Shown here: piece by piece, positions 19,776 to 27,602 of the stretch | Layout of the letters: every line of letters begins with the position of its first letter | How positions within the stretch are numbered: position 1 is the first letter of the stretch | From: Massilia litorea | Lineage (GTDB): Bacteria > Pseudomonadota > Gammaproteobacteria > Burkholderiales > Burkholderiaceae_D | DNA length: 64,000 nt | Reading direction: 5' to 3' | Assembly: GCF_015101885.1 (NCBI RefSeq) | Contig: NZ_CP062942.1 | Coordinates: forward strand, 94,664-158,663 | Made by a program: the position numbers and the translations under genes | Notes under the pieces: model-generated | The model's database searches: none | What the model was told of the DNA's origin: nothing | The model's input: the letters and a program-made list of their open reading frames with translations, nothing else

Positions 19776-20599
19776 GGGTTCTGTCGCGTTAGCTGAGCAG
19801 TTATGCTGATCGGGTAAAGTGTGGCACCCAAACACTTGCCGATCCTTCATGCTCAGCTTTAAAGGAATGCGTTTCCCGATCGATGTCGTCCTGGTCTGCA
19901 TCCGCTGGTACGTGGCATACCCGTTGAGCTACCGTCACATTGAGGAATTGATGGAGGAGCGAGGTGTATCGGTTGACCACTCCACGATCAACCGATGGGC
20001 GATCCGTTTTCTGCCGTTGATCGAAAAGCTATCACGCAAGCACAAGTGCCGAGTTGGCACGAGCTGGCGAATGGACGAGACGTACATCAAGGTCAAAGGC
20101 GTCTGGAAGTATCTCTACCGTGCTGTCGACAAAGAAGGAAAGACTGTCGACTTTCTTCTGACGGCACACCGGGACATGGCTGCCGCCAAGCGGTTCTTCG
20201 ACAAGGCCATGGGTGAGAACGGTACGCCGGAAAAGATCGCGATGGACAAAAGCGGTGCCAACAAGGCTGCGATCGACGAGATCAACGACAACAGGGCTGT
20301 CTCGATCATCGTACGCCAAGTCAAATACCTCAACAACATAGTTGAGCAGGACCATCGTGCGATCAAGCGCGTGACCCGGCCAATGCTGGGCTTCAAATCA
20401 TTCCGCTCTGCCAGCAGTGTACTTGCCGGTATCGAGCTCATGCACATGATTCGCAAGGGCCAGTTTTCTATCGATGGCGCCACAGCCATTTCGTTCGCAG
20501 ACCAATTTTATGCGCTGGCAGGACAAGTCCGTCTAGCTTGAGAAGATGTGGTTCCTTGTCAGAAAATCTTGATCTCGGTTTGCTAACGCGACAAAACCC
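19776..20599 (+). mobile_element. IS6-family insertion sequence
   Basis: The element is 824 bp, bounded by 18-bp inverted repeats that match at 17 positions (GGGTTCTGTCGCGTTAGC at the left; GGGTTTTGTCGCGTTAGC read inwards from the right). It contains one transposase gene. The 8 bases outside each end (ACCTGAAA and GATTCCAT) are not identical. There is thus no target duplication, which suggests deletion or cointegrate recombination after insertion, as is common for IS6 elements. Confidence 0.88.
19849..20541 (+). CDS. IS6-family DDE transposase
   Basis: A 230-residue transposase beginning MLSFKGMRFPIDVVLVCIRW. The N-terminal helix-turn-helix (YRHIEELMEERGVSVDHSTI) precedes the DDE core: Asp in WRMDETYIKVKG, Asp in AMDKSGANKAA, and Glu in NNIVEQDHRAIKR. 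It is full length and appears intact. It cuts and joins the element ends by replicative transposition. Confidence 0.92.
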   Translation: MLSFKGMRFPIDVVLVCIRWYVAYPLSYRHIEELMEERGVSVDHSTINRWAIRFLPLIEKLSRKHKCRVGTSWRMDETYIKVKGVWKYLYRAVDKEGKTVDFLLTAHRDMAAAKRFFDKAMGENGTPEKIAMDKSGANKAAIDEINDNRAVSIIVRQVKYLNNIVEQDHRAIKRVTRPMLGFKSFRSASSVLAGIELMHMIRKGQFSIDGATAISFADQFYALAGQVRLA

Positions 20600-20742
20600 G
20601 ATTCCATGTGGCGCTGTTCTTGAATTCGAGCTTCCAGCATCTGGGCCATCTCTTCGGCACGCTGTAAAGACTCTTCACTCCCCTGCTTTAGCAAGGCTTC
20701 GATTTCTTGTTCAAAGAAATTCAACGTCTCTATGTCTAACAT
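20533..20742 (-). pseudogene. Small acidic helical protein truncated by IS6
   Basis: The gene starts at the ATG complementary to 20740-20742 behind a good AGGAG site. It reads MLDIETLNFFEQEIEALLKQ and then EESLQRAEEMAQMLEARIQE. At 20599 the frame enters the IS6 right end and terminates about 22 codons later at 20533. The N-terminal 48 residues are original and the rest is IS sequence. The native C-terminus is lost and the function is unknown. Confidence 0.55.
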
Positions 20743-20799
20743 GTGAAGGCTCCTGCTTAACATGTGGCTACTGCATCCCTTGCATACCATATGTCGATT

Positions 20800-20848
20800 C
20801 TACGTTTTTCGTAGAGAAATATCCACCAAAACCTACGATTATCGTAGG
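20800..20848 (+). promoter_or_regulatory. Two palindromic operators of the XRE regulator
   Basis: CTACGTTTTTCGTAG (20800-20814) and CCTACGATTATCGTAGG (20832-20848) share the arms CTACG-N5-CGTAG. Their centres are 33 bp apart, about three helical turns on the same face. The second ends directly before the ATG at 20849. This layout fits cooperative autorepression by the XRE protein; bound repressor would cover the ribosome-binding region. Confidence 0.6.
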
Positions 20849-21187
20849 ATGCCTGTACGCAATCCATCATCGAACTCCATCATCGGCCTCCGTCTGCGTC
20901 AGGCCCGACAACGCCGCAGATGGGCCCAGGACGAGCTTGGTGTTATGGCTGGCCTGGAAGAATCTTCCAGTAGTGCAAGAATTAGCCGCTACGAGAGTGG
21001 AATCCACGAACCTCCTTTTCAGTTCGTCGAGAGCCTCGCCAGAGTTATGGATATATCGCCTGCGTACTTCTACTGCCCCGACGACCGACTGGCAGAGCTA
21101 ATCCTCATCTATTCCGCCTTGCCGGAAGCAGAACGCCAGACACTGCTTCACTCCATTAAGAACTTATTCGGTCGAGACTTTCTTTAA
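20849..21187 (+). CDS. XRE-family helix-turn-helix transcriptional regulator
   Basis: A 112-residue Cro/cI-type repressor. The HTH is IIGLRLRQARQRRRWAQDEL followed by GVMAGLEESSSSARISRYES, and the C-terminal part resembles small phage/plasmid repressors (MDISPAYFYCPDDRLAELIL). The only in-frame internal ATG is 20849, directly after the second operator. No clear Shine-Dalgarno site precedes it, so the mRNA may be leaderless or use a weak site. A short inverted repeat follows at 21190-21210. The target genes besides itself are unknown. Confidence 0.8.
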   Translation: MPVRNPSSNSIIGLRLRQARQRRRWAQDELGVMAGLEESSSSARISRYESGIHEPPFQFVESLARVMDISPAYFYCPDDRLAELILIYSALPEAERQTLLHSIKNLFGRDFL

Positions 21188-21189
21188 CT

Positions 21190-21210
21190 ATCGCTCAACA
21201 GGTCTTTGAG
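21190..21210 (+). terminator. Stem-loop after the XRE gene
   Basis: CGCTCAA-caggtct-TTGAGCG forms a 7-bp stem two bases after the stop codon. Only a short T/C-rich tail follows, so termination may be inefficient. Confidence 0.4.
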
Positions 21211-21712
21211 CGTTCCCCCAACTTCTCAACATGTGCAACGCGGCCAAGCGGATGCCGGCATTCCGCCGCTAGAAGCCTGTCCGCGAATTTCCCGAACGTG
21301 GCAATAGGCACGTTGTCGCCTCAGGCATGATTGTCGGGCCTCGCTATCGCCCCGCCGAGCCACATGGGGCATCAGCGCAAGCCATAATTGAAACTAACGA
21401 ACGGTAAAGATAAATAAAAACATCCCTCCAGACACGCCCCGGGCTACTCGAGCTATGCCCTTCGCCTGGTCGCCCCCAACTGGTATTAAAAGAGTAAAAG
21501 GAACAAAAAGAACAAAGAGAATCCAAAGACTCCCCCTGGCCCTCGACCGAAGCCAGCGGCGTTCGCATCCCGCTTGGAGTTAAGCAACTTGCCTGTCTGT
21601 TAGTTTCACTTATGGTATCCTTGGCGAATTCCACATCAAAAAACCCTTGGCGGTTCGCGCCTTCGGCGCCCACCGTCCGGCCGCCGCGGTGAGTTCAAAT
21701 AACGAGGTTCCT
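21211..21712. other. Gene-free region upstream of second recombinase operon
   Basis: No gene is supported. An A-rich plus-strand tract lies at about 21488-21530 (repeated AAAAG/GAACAAA units). The promoter of the recombinase at 21713 should lie in the last 150 bases. Confidence 0.3.
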
Positions 21713-22735
21713 ATGCCCGACCCGAAAACATGGGACGACAATCCACTAGCGGCCTTCGAAGCCTTCGTCACGACGCCAGCGTTCGCCAGCACCAGCCGGC
21801 GACTTGGCGAGACCGAGCCCGAGGCAATCTCCGCGAAGTCGGCAGCGGTCTACATTTTCATGTTCCGCAAATTCACGGCCTGGCTCGCTGGCCAGAACCG
21901 CCGCTTCTCCCAAGTTGAAGAACGGGAGCTGGTGCGCTTCATCAGCCAGCTGCGCCGGCGCGGCGAGCAAAACAGCGCGATCACCGAACGGTATCTGCGC
22001 CTCCTCGAGCGCTGTTACAGCCACCTGCAGATTGCCCCGAACCCGGCAACGTCGGCCACAAAGCTCGCTACCGACAACCACTACCTCGCGCAGGACGTCG
22101 GCACCGAAGCGCTAGCCCCTGAACAGGTCGACGCATTCGTGGCCGCCCTGCCCTCCCGTGAACCACCAGGCGCGAACCGGGCCGGACGGCTGCCCAAAGC
22201 GTGGAAGCGCCGGCGCGACCACGCGGTACAGGCAACGCTGCTGTTCGGGGGCCTGAAGGTGGCTGAGGCGATCGGGCTGCACCTGAGCGAGGTCGAGGAT
22301 TCGTTCAGCCCTCTGCCCATCCGGCTGAAAATCAATCCAGAAGACAAGCACGCCACCAGCTACGAGCACGAAACCATCGTCCACGGCTACGGCGCCGACG
22401 CGCTGCGACACTGGCTCATCGAACGACTGGCCGAGGATAGCAAGGGACAGCGCCTGTTCAAGGGCGACCTGGTCTTTCCCGGCGACGCTGAGGGCAAGCG
22501 GATGTCCAAGGTAACGCTCTGGCGCCAGGTGAAGGCGACCTTCGCCCGGGCCGGCATCGACGTCAACCGCAGCGGCGGGCGCACCTTGCGAAACACGTTC
22601 GCCGCGCAACAATTGAAGGAGCACGGCCGCACGAAGAACGACGTCATAGGCTATCTCGGCCTGGCGCTGGAACGGTCAGCCGAAATCTACGAAACGGCCA
22701 AGCCAAGGAAGAAGAAGTCTGATGAAGCTCTCTGA
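21713..22735 (+). CDS. Tyrosine recombinase-like protein with altered active site
   Basis: A 340-residue protein with the integrase fold: a core-binding domain (SAAVYIFMFRKFTAWLAGQN, RYLRLLERCYSHLQ) and a C-terminal catalytic-type domain. The first catalytic Arg box reads GGLKVAEAIGL, with Lys in place of Arg. The HxxR box reads GGRTLRNTFA, with Arg in place of the first His and Asn in place of the second. The Tyr in AEIYET remains. The usual catalytic set is thus incomplete, so it may bind DNA without efficient cleavage or belong to a divergent subfamily. The start MPDPKTW follows GAGG. Its 3' end overlaps the next gene by 14 bases. Confidence 0.75.
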   Translation: MPDPKTWDDNPLAAFEAFVTTPAFASTSRRLGETEPEAISAKSAAVYIFMFRKFTAWLAGQNRRFSQVEERELVRFISQLRRRGEQNSAITERYLRLLERCYSHLQIAPNPATSATKLATDNHYLAQDVGTEALAPEQVDAFVAALPSREPPGANRAGRLPKAWKRRRDHAVQATLLFGGLKVAEAIGLHLSEVEDSFSPLPIRLKINPEDKHATSYEHETIVHGYGADALRHWLIERLAEDSKGQRLFKGDLVFPGDAEGKRMSKVTLWRQVKATFARAGIDVNRSGGRTLRNTFAAQQLKEHGRTKNDVIGYLGLALERSAEIYETAKPRKKKSDEAL

Positions 22736-23603
22736 AATCACAAGCATCCTGGCCGCGGCCGGGCTGCCGGCGCTTTCGCGCGACCAGCTGCTCGAGCTGG
22801 CCAGCTCCGGCGCTGGCAAACGGTTTGAAGCTGCGCTCATCGCTTTCGGCGCCGGCGATCGCCAGCAACGCGACGAGCTCGAGGCGACCGTGCGCGTGCT
22901 CGACGCGAAGACCCGGTCCACCCTGCAGCGCATCGGTGGCCAGCTGCCGGTCGACCAGCTCGTCACGCTCGCGTGCAAGGAGCAGCGCCGGTTCTTCGAC
23001 GCCATCGAGGCGGTCGCCACCCGCACGCCCCGCGCCGCGGCCGCGCGGAGCTATCTGGCCGGGCTAGGCGCAGCAGCTGCGGTAGCCGACACGTCGCCGG
23101 CACCAGCGGCGAATCCCCCGTACTACAGTTTTAAGATTTTTTCATCGGCGGCGGCGCTGTGTATCGCAGAGGCCACCACCAGGGCCGAGCGCAAGCACAC
23201 GATCAATATCGAAGGCGCCGTTGCCCTCGCTGGCGGCGGCGCCCGCAAGATGTTCGACTGGCCGAACAAGATCGTGGTCCAGCTCACGGTGCAGGAGGCC
23301 TACCAGGTGCTGGCTCTGCTGGAGAACAAGATCCGGTCGCTCCGCTTCGACGGTCACGGCCGCGAGCACGACAAGTCGCTACAGATTGAGTTTCAGGACT
23401 CGCATTACTTTTTCCGGCTTATCCAGCGCGGCCGTGCCGCTGTAGTCGTTCCGGTGCGTGCGGTTGACTCGCTTCAGATCGTCTCGCTGTTATACAAACA
23501 ACTGTTACGTAACGAAAGCCACCTGAGAATCGACGACATCCGTGCAATGATTGACCGTATCGTGGCGATGATGCCGACTGCAGTCGACCCGCTCCGCCGA
23601 TAA
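22722..23603 (+). CDS. Hypothetical protein coupled to the recombinase-like gene
   Basis: A 293-residue protein I do not recognise. Residues 1-110 are helical (KLSEITSILAAAGLPALSRD, LATACKEQ-like runs). An Ala/Pro-rich linker spans about 110-128, and residues 129-293 form a second domain beginning YYSFKIFSSAAALCIAEATT. The start lies inside the recombinase-like gene behind AAGGAAGAAG, so expression is coupled. Being the only partner of an active-site-altered recombinase next to the rep gene, it may be an accessory DNA-binding or maintenance factor; this is inference from position. Confidence 0.6.
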   Translation: MKLSEITSILAAAGLPALSRDQLLELASSGAGKRFEAALIAFGAGDRQQRDELEATVRVLDAKTRSTLQRIGGQLPVDQLVTLACKEQRRFFDAIEAVATRTPRAAAARSYLAGLGAAAAVADTSPAPAANPPYYSFKIFSSAAALCIAEATTRAERKHTINIEGAVALAGGGARKMFDWPNKIVVQLTVQEAYQVLALLENKIRSLRFDGHGREHDKSLQIEFQDSHYFFRLIQRGRAAVVVPVRAVDSLQIVSLLYKQLLRNESHLRIDDIRAMIDRIVAMMPTAVDPLRR

Positions 23604-23821
23604 ACGTTGGCGCCGGTTGCTATTCTGGAGGCCGATCAGGCTCACCGTTCATTCAGGTGAAGAAGCTGGCACTGGACGGCGGCATCTGCCGTTGAAATTA
23701 ACCGGACGGACAAGGGGTCCAAGATCTTAGGAGCTGTCTTGAATGCATAAGCTGCCTGCACATACAGGGGACCGGGCGCATCCCCTATGATCATTCGAAC
23801 CACAGCCATCTTGCGATGACG

Positions 23822-25189
23822 TCAGATCAAGACCTGGTTTTTGTCCGCAAAGTGGGACAATTTTTCGACAGTGGGCTCACCCCACAGCGCGTCCGCATAC
23901 CACAGGCTCAGGGCCGTTCGCGTCACCCCTTTTTCGAGTACTTTGTCGAGTGCGGGCACTTTACCGGTCGCCTGCGCCCGGAACTGTTCATAGGTCGTGG
24001 CACGCTGATCGGCGTCCATCTCCTTGAAGACGTCGAGTGCGAGCTTGGCGCGTGCACTCAAAAAACGCTCGAGCAACGTAGGTCCTTCGGCCGCCGAGCC
24101 AGCCTTAAGCCGCGGTTCCGTTTTCTTGTCCGGCAGCTTGGCTTCACTCTTCAAGGCCCAGCGCAGGTAAGCCACTTTCGAATGGACTGGGCCACCATTG
24201 GCGGAGCCGATGCGGGCCGCGACCACAGCCAGCGCCTGATAGATCTTGTCGTCTGCATACTCGCCAATGACATTGCTCGCTTCCTGCTGGGTCATGCCCA
24301 ACGCCATCAGCTTCTCCAGCAAGGTCAGGTCGATTGTGAACGGCGCACTCGACTCCTGCTGGGTATCCGGTTTGAAGTCGACACGAAACTGCAGCTGCTG
24401 GACCCGACGCCCAAGCTTATGCTCGATCAGCTCGACTTCGATATCGGTGACCCGATTGACCTCGGCGATCGCGTTTTTGAGAACATCGCGCTTGAAATAT
24501 TTGTACTCGGGTAAATCCTCCGGCTTCTCGGGCATCGGATTTCCAGTCAACAGACCGTACCAATGCTCGACCGGATAAGTCGACGTCAATTTCGATGGAT
24601 TGGTCGCGTAGCGCCGGCACAGTTCGTACAAGGCCAGGGCAGTACCGGACCTCAGGAGCCCCTGGTAATGAATGCTGAGCCGGGTATAGGTTTCTGGCTG
24701 CATGACGCTCTCGTGCACTTCTGGAGGGAACGCAAAGCCGACCCATACCTGACCGGTCCGGCTATGTAGCCCCTTGGGATTCACGAAAGTCACCGATGCG
24801 ATCAGGCGCTCACTGGTCCACTGACGGTCAGTCTCGAGCAGAAGCTTGATGTCCTGCATCTCGGAGATCTGTTCACGCAAAAACTGCATGTCCCGACTAT
24901 CGTAACTCGCGTTGCGCGCCAGAACCGACAACGGCACCCAGAAATATTTTTGCGCGGCAGGCGTGTCGATCGGCGCGTCCTGTCCCAGCTTGCGAATACG
25001 CTGAGCGTGGTACATGAGGACATTGAACACCTTACGGTTCAGAAGGGTCAGGCGGCCGGAGACGACGCGCAGTCCGATTGCCTCATTTGACTTGCGGATC
25101 TCGAGTTCTGAACGCTGTGCGGTCGGCTTGACGGCCACGTCGACAACATCGCTCGTACTGGCAGCCATCTCATGAGCCTTCTCCGCCAT
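23822..25189 (-). CDS. Replication initiator protein, Rep_3/RepB-type
   Basis: A 455-residue initiator. The family-defining winged-helix region begins LRVVSGRLTLLNRKVFNVLM and continues through LVLARNASYDSRDMQFLREQ-like sequence to TALALYELCRRYATNPSKLT and KYFKRDVLKNAIAEVNRVTD. The C-terminal 150 residues are an added domain, as in initiators of large betaproteobacterial replicons. It binds iterons and opens the origin. The start follows GGGGAG by 6 bases. The gene points away from the iteron field that begins about 130 bp upstream of its start, so binding there should both initiate replication and repress rep. Confidence 0.9.
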   Translation of the reverse strand: MAEKAHEMAASTSDVVDVAVKPTAQRSELEIRKSNEAIGLRVVSGRLTLLNRKVFNVLMYHAQRIRKLGQDAPIDTPAAQKYFWVPLSVLARNASYDSRDMQFLREQISEMQDIKLLLETDRQWTSERLIASVTFVNPKGLHSRTGQVWVGFAFPPEVHESVMQPETYTRLSIHYQGLLRSGTALALYELCRRYATNPSKLTSTYPVEHWYGLLTGNPMPEKPEDLPEYKYFKRDVLKNAIAEVNRVTDIEVELIEHKLGRRVQQLQFRVDFKPDTQQESSAPFTIDLTLLEKLMALGMTQQEASNVIGEYADDKIYQALAVVAARIGSANGGPVHSKVAYLRWALKSEAKLPDKKTEPRLKAGSAAEGPTLLERFLSARAKLALDVFKEMDADQRATTYEQFRAQATGKVPALDKVLEKGVTRTALSLWYADALWGEPTVEKLSHFADKNQVLI

Positions 25190-25318
25190 CTACATCTCCC
25201 CTTCTCCGTCACGCCGTGCCAACGTCATTGCCAAAACGCATTATTGCACGCGTCACCATACGTGAGTCAAGTATATTCACCTTCGCCAGGTGAGCACAAC
25301 CACACACGAATCGTCACC

Positions 25319-26008
25319 TCCCTGAAGCGCCTCACCTTTCCTTTTCATCAGCGTTGTGGCTCCTAGAAAAGCTCACCTTTGCGCACTTTTCGCGGTCAAC
25401 CTATCCCTGCACAATCGCGCTCCGTCGAGATAGGAAGTACAAGCGCAGGTCGTGATGACGCATCGTGTTGCAAAGGAGCGAGCAGGCGGCAATGCCCGGC
25501 ACCAGCGCCCTGGAGACTACCGCCAGCGACTACGCTACCCTCGCCAATTGCAAAACCAGCACCGCAGTCCGTCCCGATAACCTCATCGGCCGCGCTTCCG
25601 CGCACAGGCAAAGGGACGGGTGATGACGTCGCACGGTCGTGGACTGGCGATGGTCTGCACATCGCTCCCTGTAGACACTCACCTTGCACACGTCGCATAT
25701 GGCTTTGGCCTGCTCACGCTCACCCTGGGCAACCTGAAAATATACGCGCTAGTAACGAAGAAACCTCTCCTACCAGTCACCAGGCACTACTGCTCCCTGT
25801 AAAAGCTCACCTTTGCCATTGGCGTCCCTGTTCGGCCTCACCGAAGCGTACCGACACCCCTGCGCGATCTCACCTTTTGCGGTGTACCTGCCTGAATCCA
25901 CTCACCTCCGGTCCCTGGATACGTTCACTCTACAGTAAGCATGTCCCCGCACAGACTCACCCACGTCCCTGGCTAGTCTCACCCCAGTGCCCGTGGGATC
26001 TCACCTCA
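25319..26008 (+). repeat. Iteron array I (about 12 copies)
   Basis: Direct repeats with consensus TCCCTG-N6-CTCACCTTT (21 bp). Good copies start at 25319, 25666, 25794, 25825, 25857, 25889, 25944, 25966 and 25988; weaker ones start at 25360, 25709 and 25912. Spacing is irregular at first and tightens to about 22-32 bp towards 26008. All face the same way, away from rep. They are the likely binding sites of the Rep_3 initiator. The reading frames across this field are not genes. Confidence 0.9.
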
Positions 26009-26047
26009 AATCGCCGAAACCCGCATGGACACCGGCTTTCAGGCCAT

Positions 26048-26091
26048 GTAAACAGGTAAACAGTGGTTAACTATGTTTTTCAAATAAAACC
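26048..26091 (+). repeat. Origin-like block, copy 1
   Basis: Directly after iteron array I comes GTAAACAGGTAAACAG, then GGTTAACT and a T-run followed by AAATAAAACC. The same block recurs 822 bp on at 26870-26913 after array II, and the similarity extends left to the last iteron. Tandem GTAAACAG units plus an AT-rich tract are what an initiator-assisted unwinding element would look like. Confidence 0.65.
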
Positions 26092-26469
26092 TTCTCAATA
26101 CATGAGACCCTATACGCTACAAGTACGATGAAGACCAACAAGCCTGCGTTCAACCGAGGCTGTTCCCAGTAACCGTCCCACACCAGCACGGCTACCTCGG
26201 CGACATGTTGCCCGTCAGGTCGGGAAGCAACACGCACCCACGCGGACGTCACGATGTGAAAGCCAGACAGTCCAGACCACACTTGGTCGACTCGGGACAT
26301 CTGGAAGTGCGGAATCGATGCGACGACACGGCTAACTAGCAGTGGGCGAAACAGGCGCATCGTTGCTGTCCAGCTGGTTACCTCCTACATGGATAGGCTG
26401 CATATACACGTGCCCGGCACGGCACGGTGCTCGCTACCGTACGTGGCATCGGAACACGTCCATTGCTCA

Positions 26470-26830
26470 TCCCCGTAGACACTCACCTATCGAAACCTGC
26501 CAAACACAGGTCCCTGAACAATCTCACCTTTAGACAACGGGGTGCTAAAACTGCTGACCGTCGTCTCAGCAAGCAGATGCGGACAATGCAACCAAAACGT
26601 CAACCAGGCAAATGTCCCTGTATCGCCTCACCTTAGATCCACGCTCCCTGTGAAGACTCACCGTGACTTGCCGAAAGGTCCCTGTTCGTTCTCACCTGGA
26701 GGGCCTTGCGTGCCTGAATCCGCTCACCTTCGCTCCCTGCATGACCTCACCCAACAACGGCCACATCCCTGCATGCGCTCACCCACATCCCCGTAGAATC
26801 TCACCCAGGTCCCCGTACAACCTCACCTCG
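26470..26830 (+). repeat. Iteron array II (10 copies)
   Basis: Ten direct copies of the same 21-bp iteron start at 26470, 26511, 26615, 26645, 26679, 26711, 26734, 26766, 26788 and 26810. The last three have the variant TCCC[TC]G-N6-CTCACC[CT], like the last three of array I. This array and the block that follows form a second copy of the origin module. Confidence 0.9.
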
Positions 26831-26869
26831 ATCGCTCGCAAGCCGCATGCATGCTGGCTTTCAGCAGAC

Positions 26870-26913
26870 GTAAACAGGTAAACAGGGGTTAACTTTGTTT
26901 TTCTAACAAAACC
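26870..26913 (+). repeat. Origin-like block, copy 2
   Basis: GTAAACAGGTAAACAG, then GGGGTTAACTTTG, a T-run and AACAAAACCCC, homologous to 26048-26091. About 70 bp further on, a short palindrome GACGCA-AAA-TGCGTC (26981-26995) is present that copy 1 lacks. Confidence 0.65.
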
Positions 26914-27058
26914 CCTCAATCCGCCTGCGAAAACGCTCATAACCGATAGCACCGAAAATCGACGCGGTATCACACCGACTGACGCAAAATGCGTCATGCC
27001 GCGTCATCGGTGATCCGGGTAGGTCATATCCACGCGATGACAGAAACCAGGCGAAGCG

Positions 27059-27445
27059 TCCCTGTATCGGCTCACCGTACGCCCCCCAAGGTGCTAGACA
27101 GACCCGGCAAGCACAACGCCCTGTTGTGCCTCGCCTTTGGAGACGGAATCTCTTCCTTCGAGTCGACTTCGCGATCACTAAACACCAACCCGTACATTGG
27201 CTGTCGTCCCTGTTGAAGTTCACCTAATCAGGCTACGCGCGGAGCGGTTCCACGAGTGCCCTCGAAAGGCCCATGCTGGCGCTACCACCCGCTCCCTGTA
27301 AAGGCTCACCTTGGCGTCACCACCATCAGGACAGTCCTTTTGAACCAAAATGTTTGGCCAATAATCTACGCCGGGGTTACCGGTAACGTTCCTCGTCCCT
27401 CACCAATGTTGCGGCACCCTTGACTCCCTGTGGCGTCTCACCTAA
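27059..27445 (+). repeat. Iteron array III upstream of parA
   Basis: Five more copies start at 27059, 27118, 27207, 27293 and 27425, spaced 60-130 bp. The copy at 27118 is degenerate (CTCGCC). The last ends about 160 bp before the preferred parA start, so the initiator may also regulate partition gene expression. Confidence 0.85.
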
Positions 27446-27527
27446 AGAAGGTAGAGCGATATAAAAAGTCGCCTGCGAGGAAAACGTGTCAACAACGTGC
27501 GCATTACGTGTTGCAAGGCTTTCCTTT

Positions 27528-27539
27528 GATATCGATATC
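27528..27539 (+). promoter_or_regulatory. Palindrome upstream of parA, possible ParA operator
   Basis: GATATCGATATC is an exact 12-bp palindrome about 65 bp upstream of the TTG start preferred for parA. ParA proteins with an N-terminal helix-turn-helix usually repress their own operon, so this is a candidate site. If translation instead begins at the GTG at 27486, the palindrome would be inside the gene. Confidence 0.4.
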
Positions 27540-27602
27540 TTTTCCTTGCATCGAACCGTCTTTCTAGGAGAAAATTGTAGGATCAACATTCGGGAGACTG
27601 AC

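Noticed and set aside
21344..21673. 109-codon minus-strand frame upstream of the second recombinase
   Set aside because: Low-complexity Ser/Phe-rich translation of an A-rich tract; no start signal.
23766..23786. AGGGGA/TCCCCT hairpin as terminator after the 22722 gene
   Set aside because: Short stem without a T-run; too weak to call.
25379..26059. 226-codon frame across iteron array I
   Set aside because: Composition is dictated by the repeats (Leu-Thr-Ser runs), no ribosome site, and the repeats change phase.
25319..27445. CRISPR array
   Set aside because: The repeat is short with a variable centre, spacing is irregular and no cas genes are present; these are iterons.
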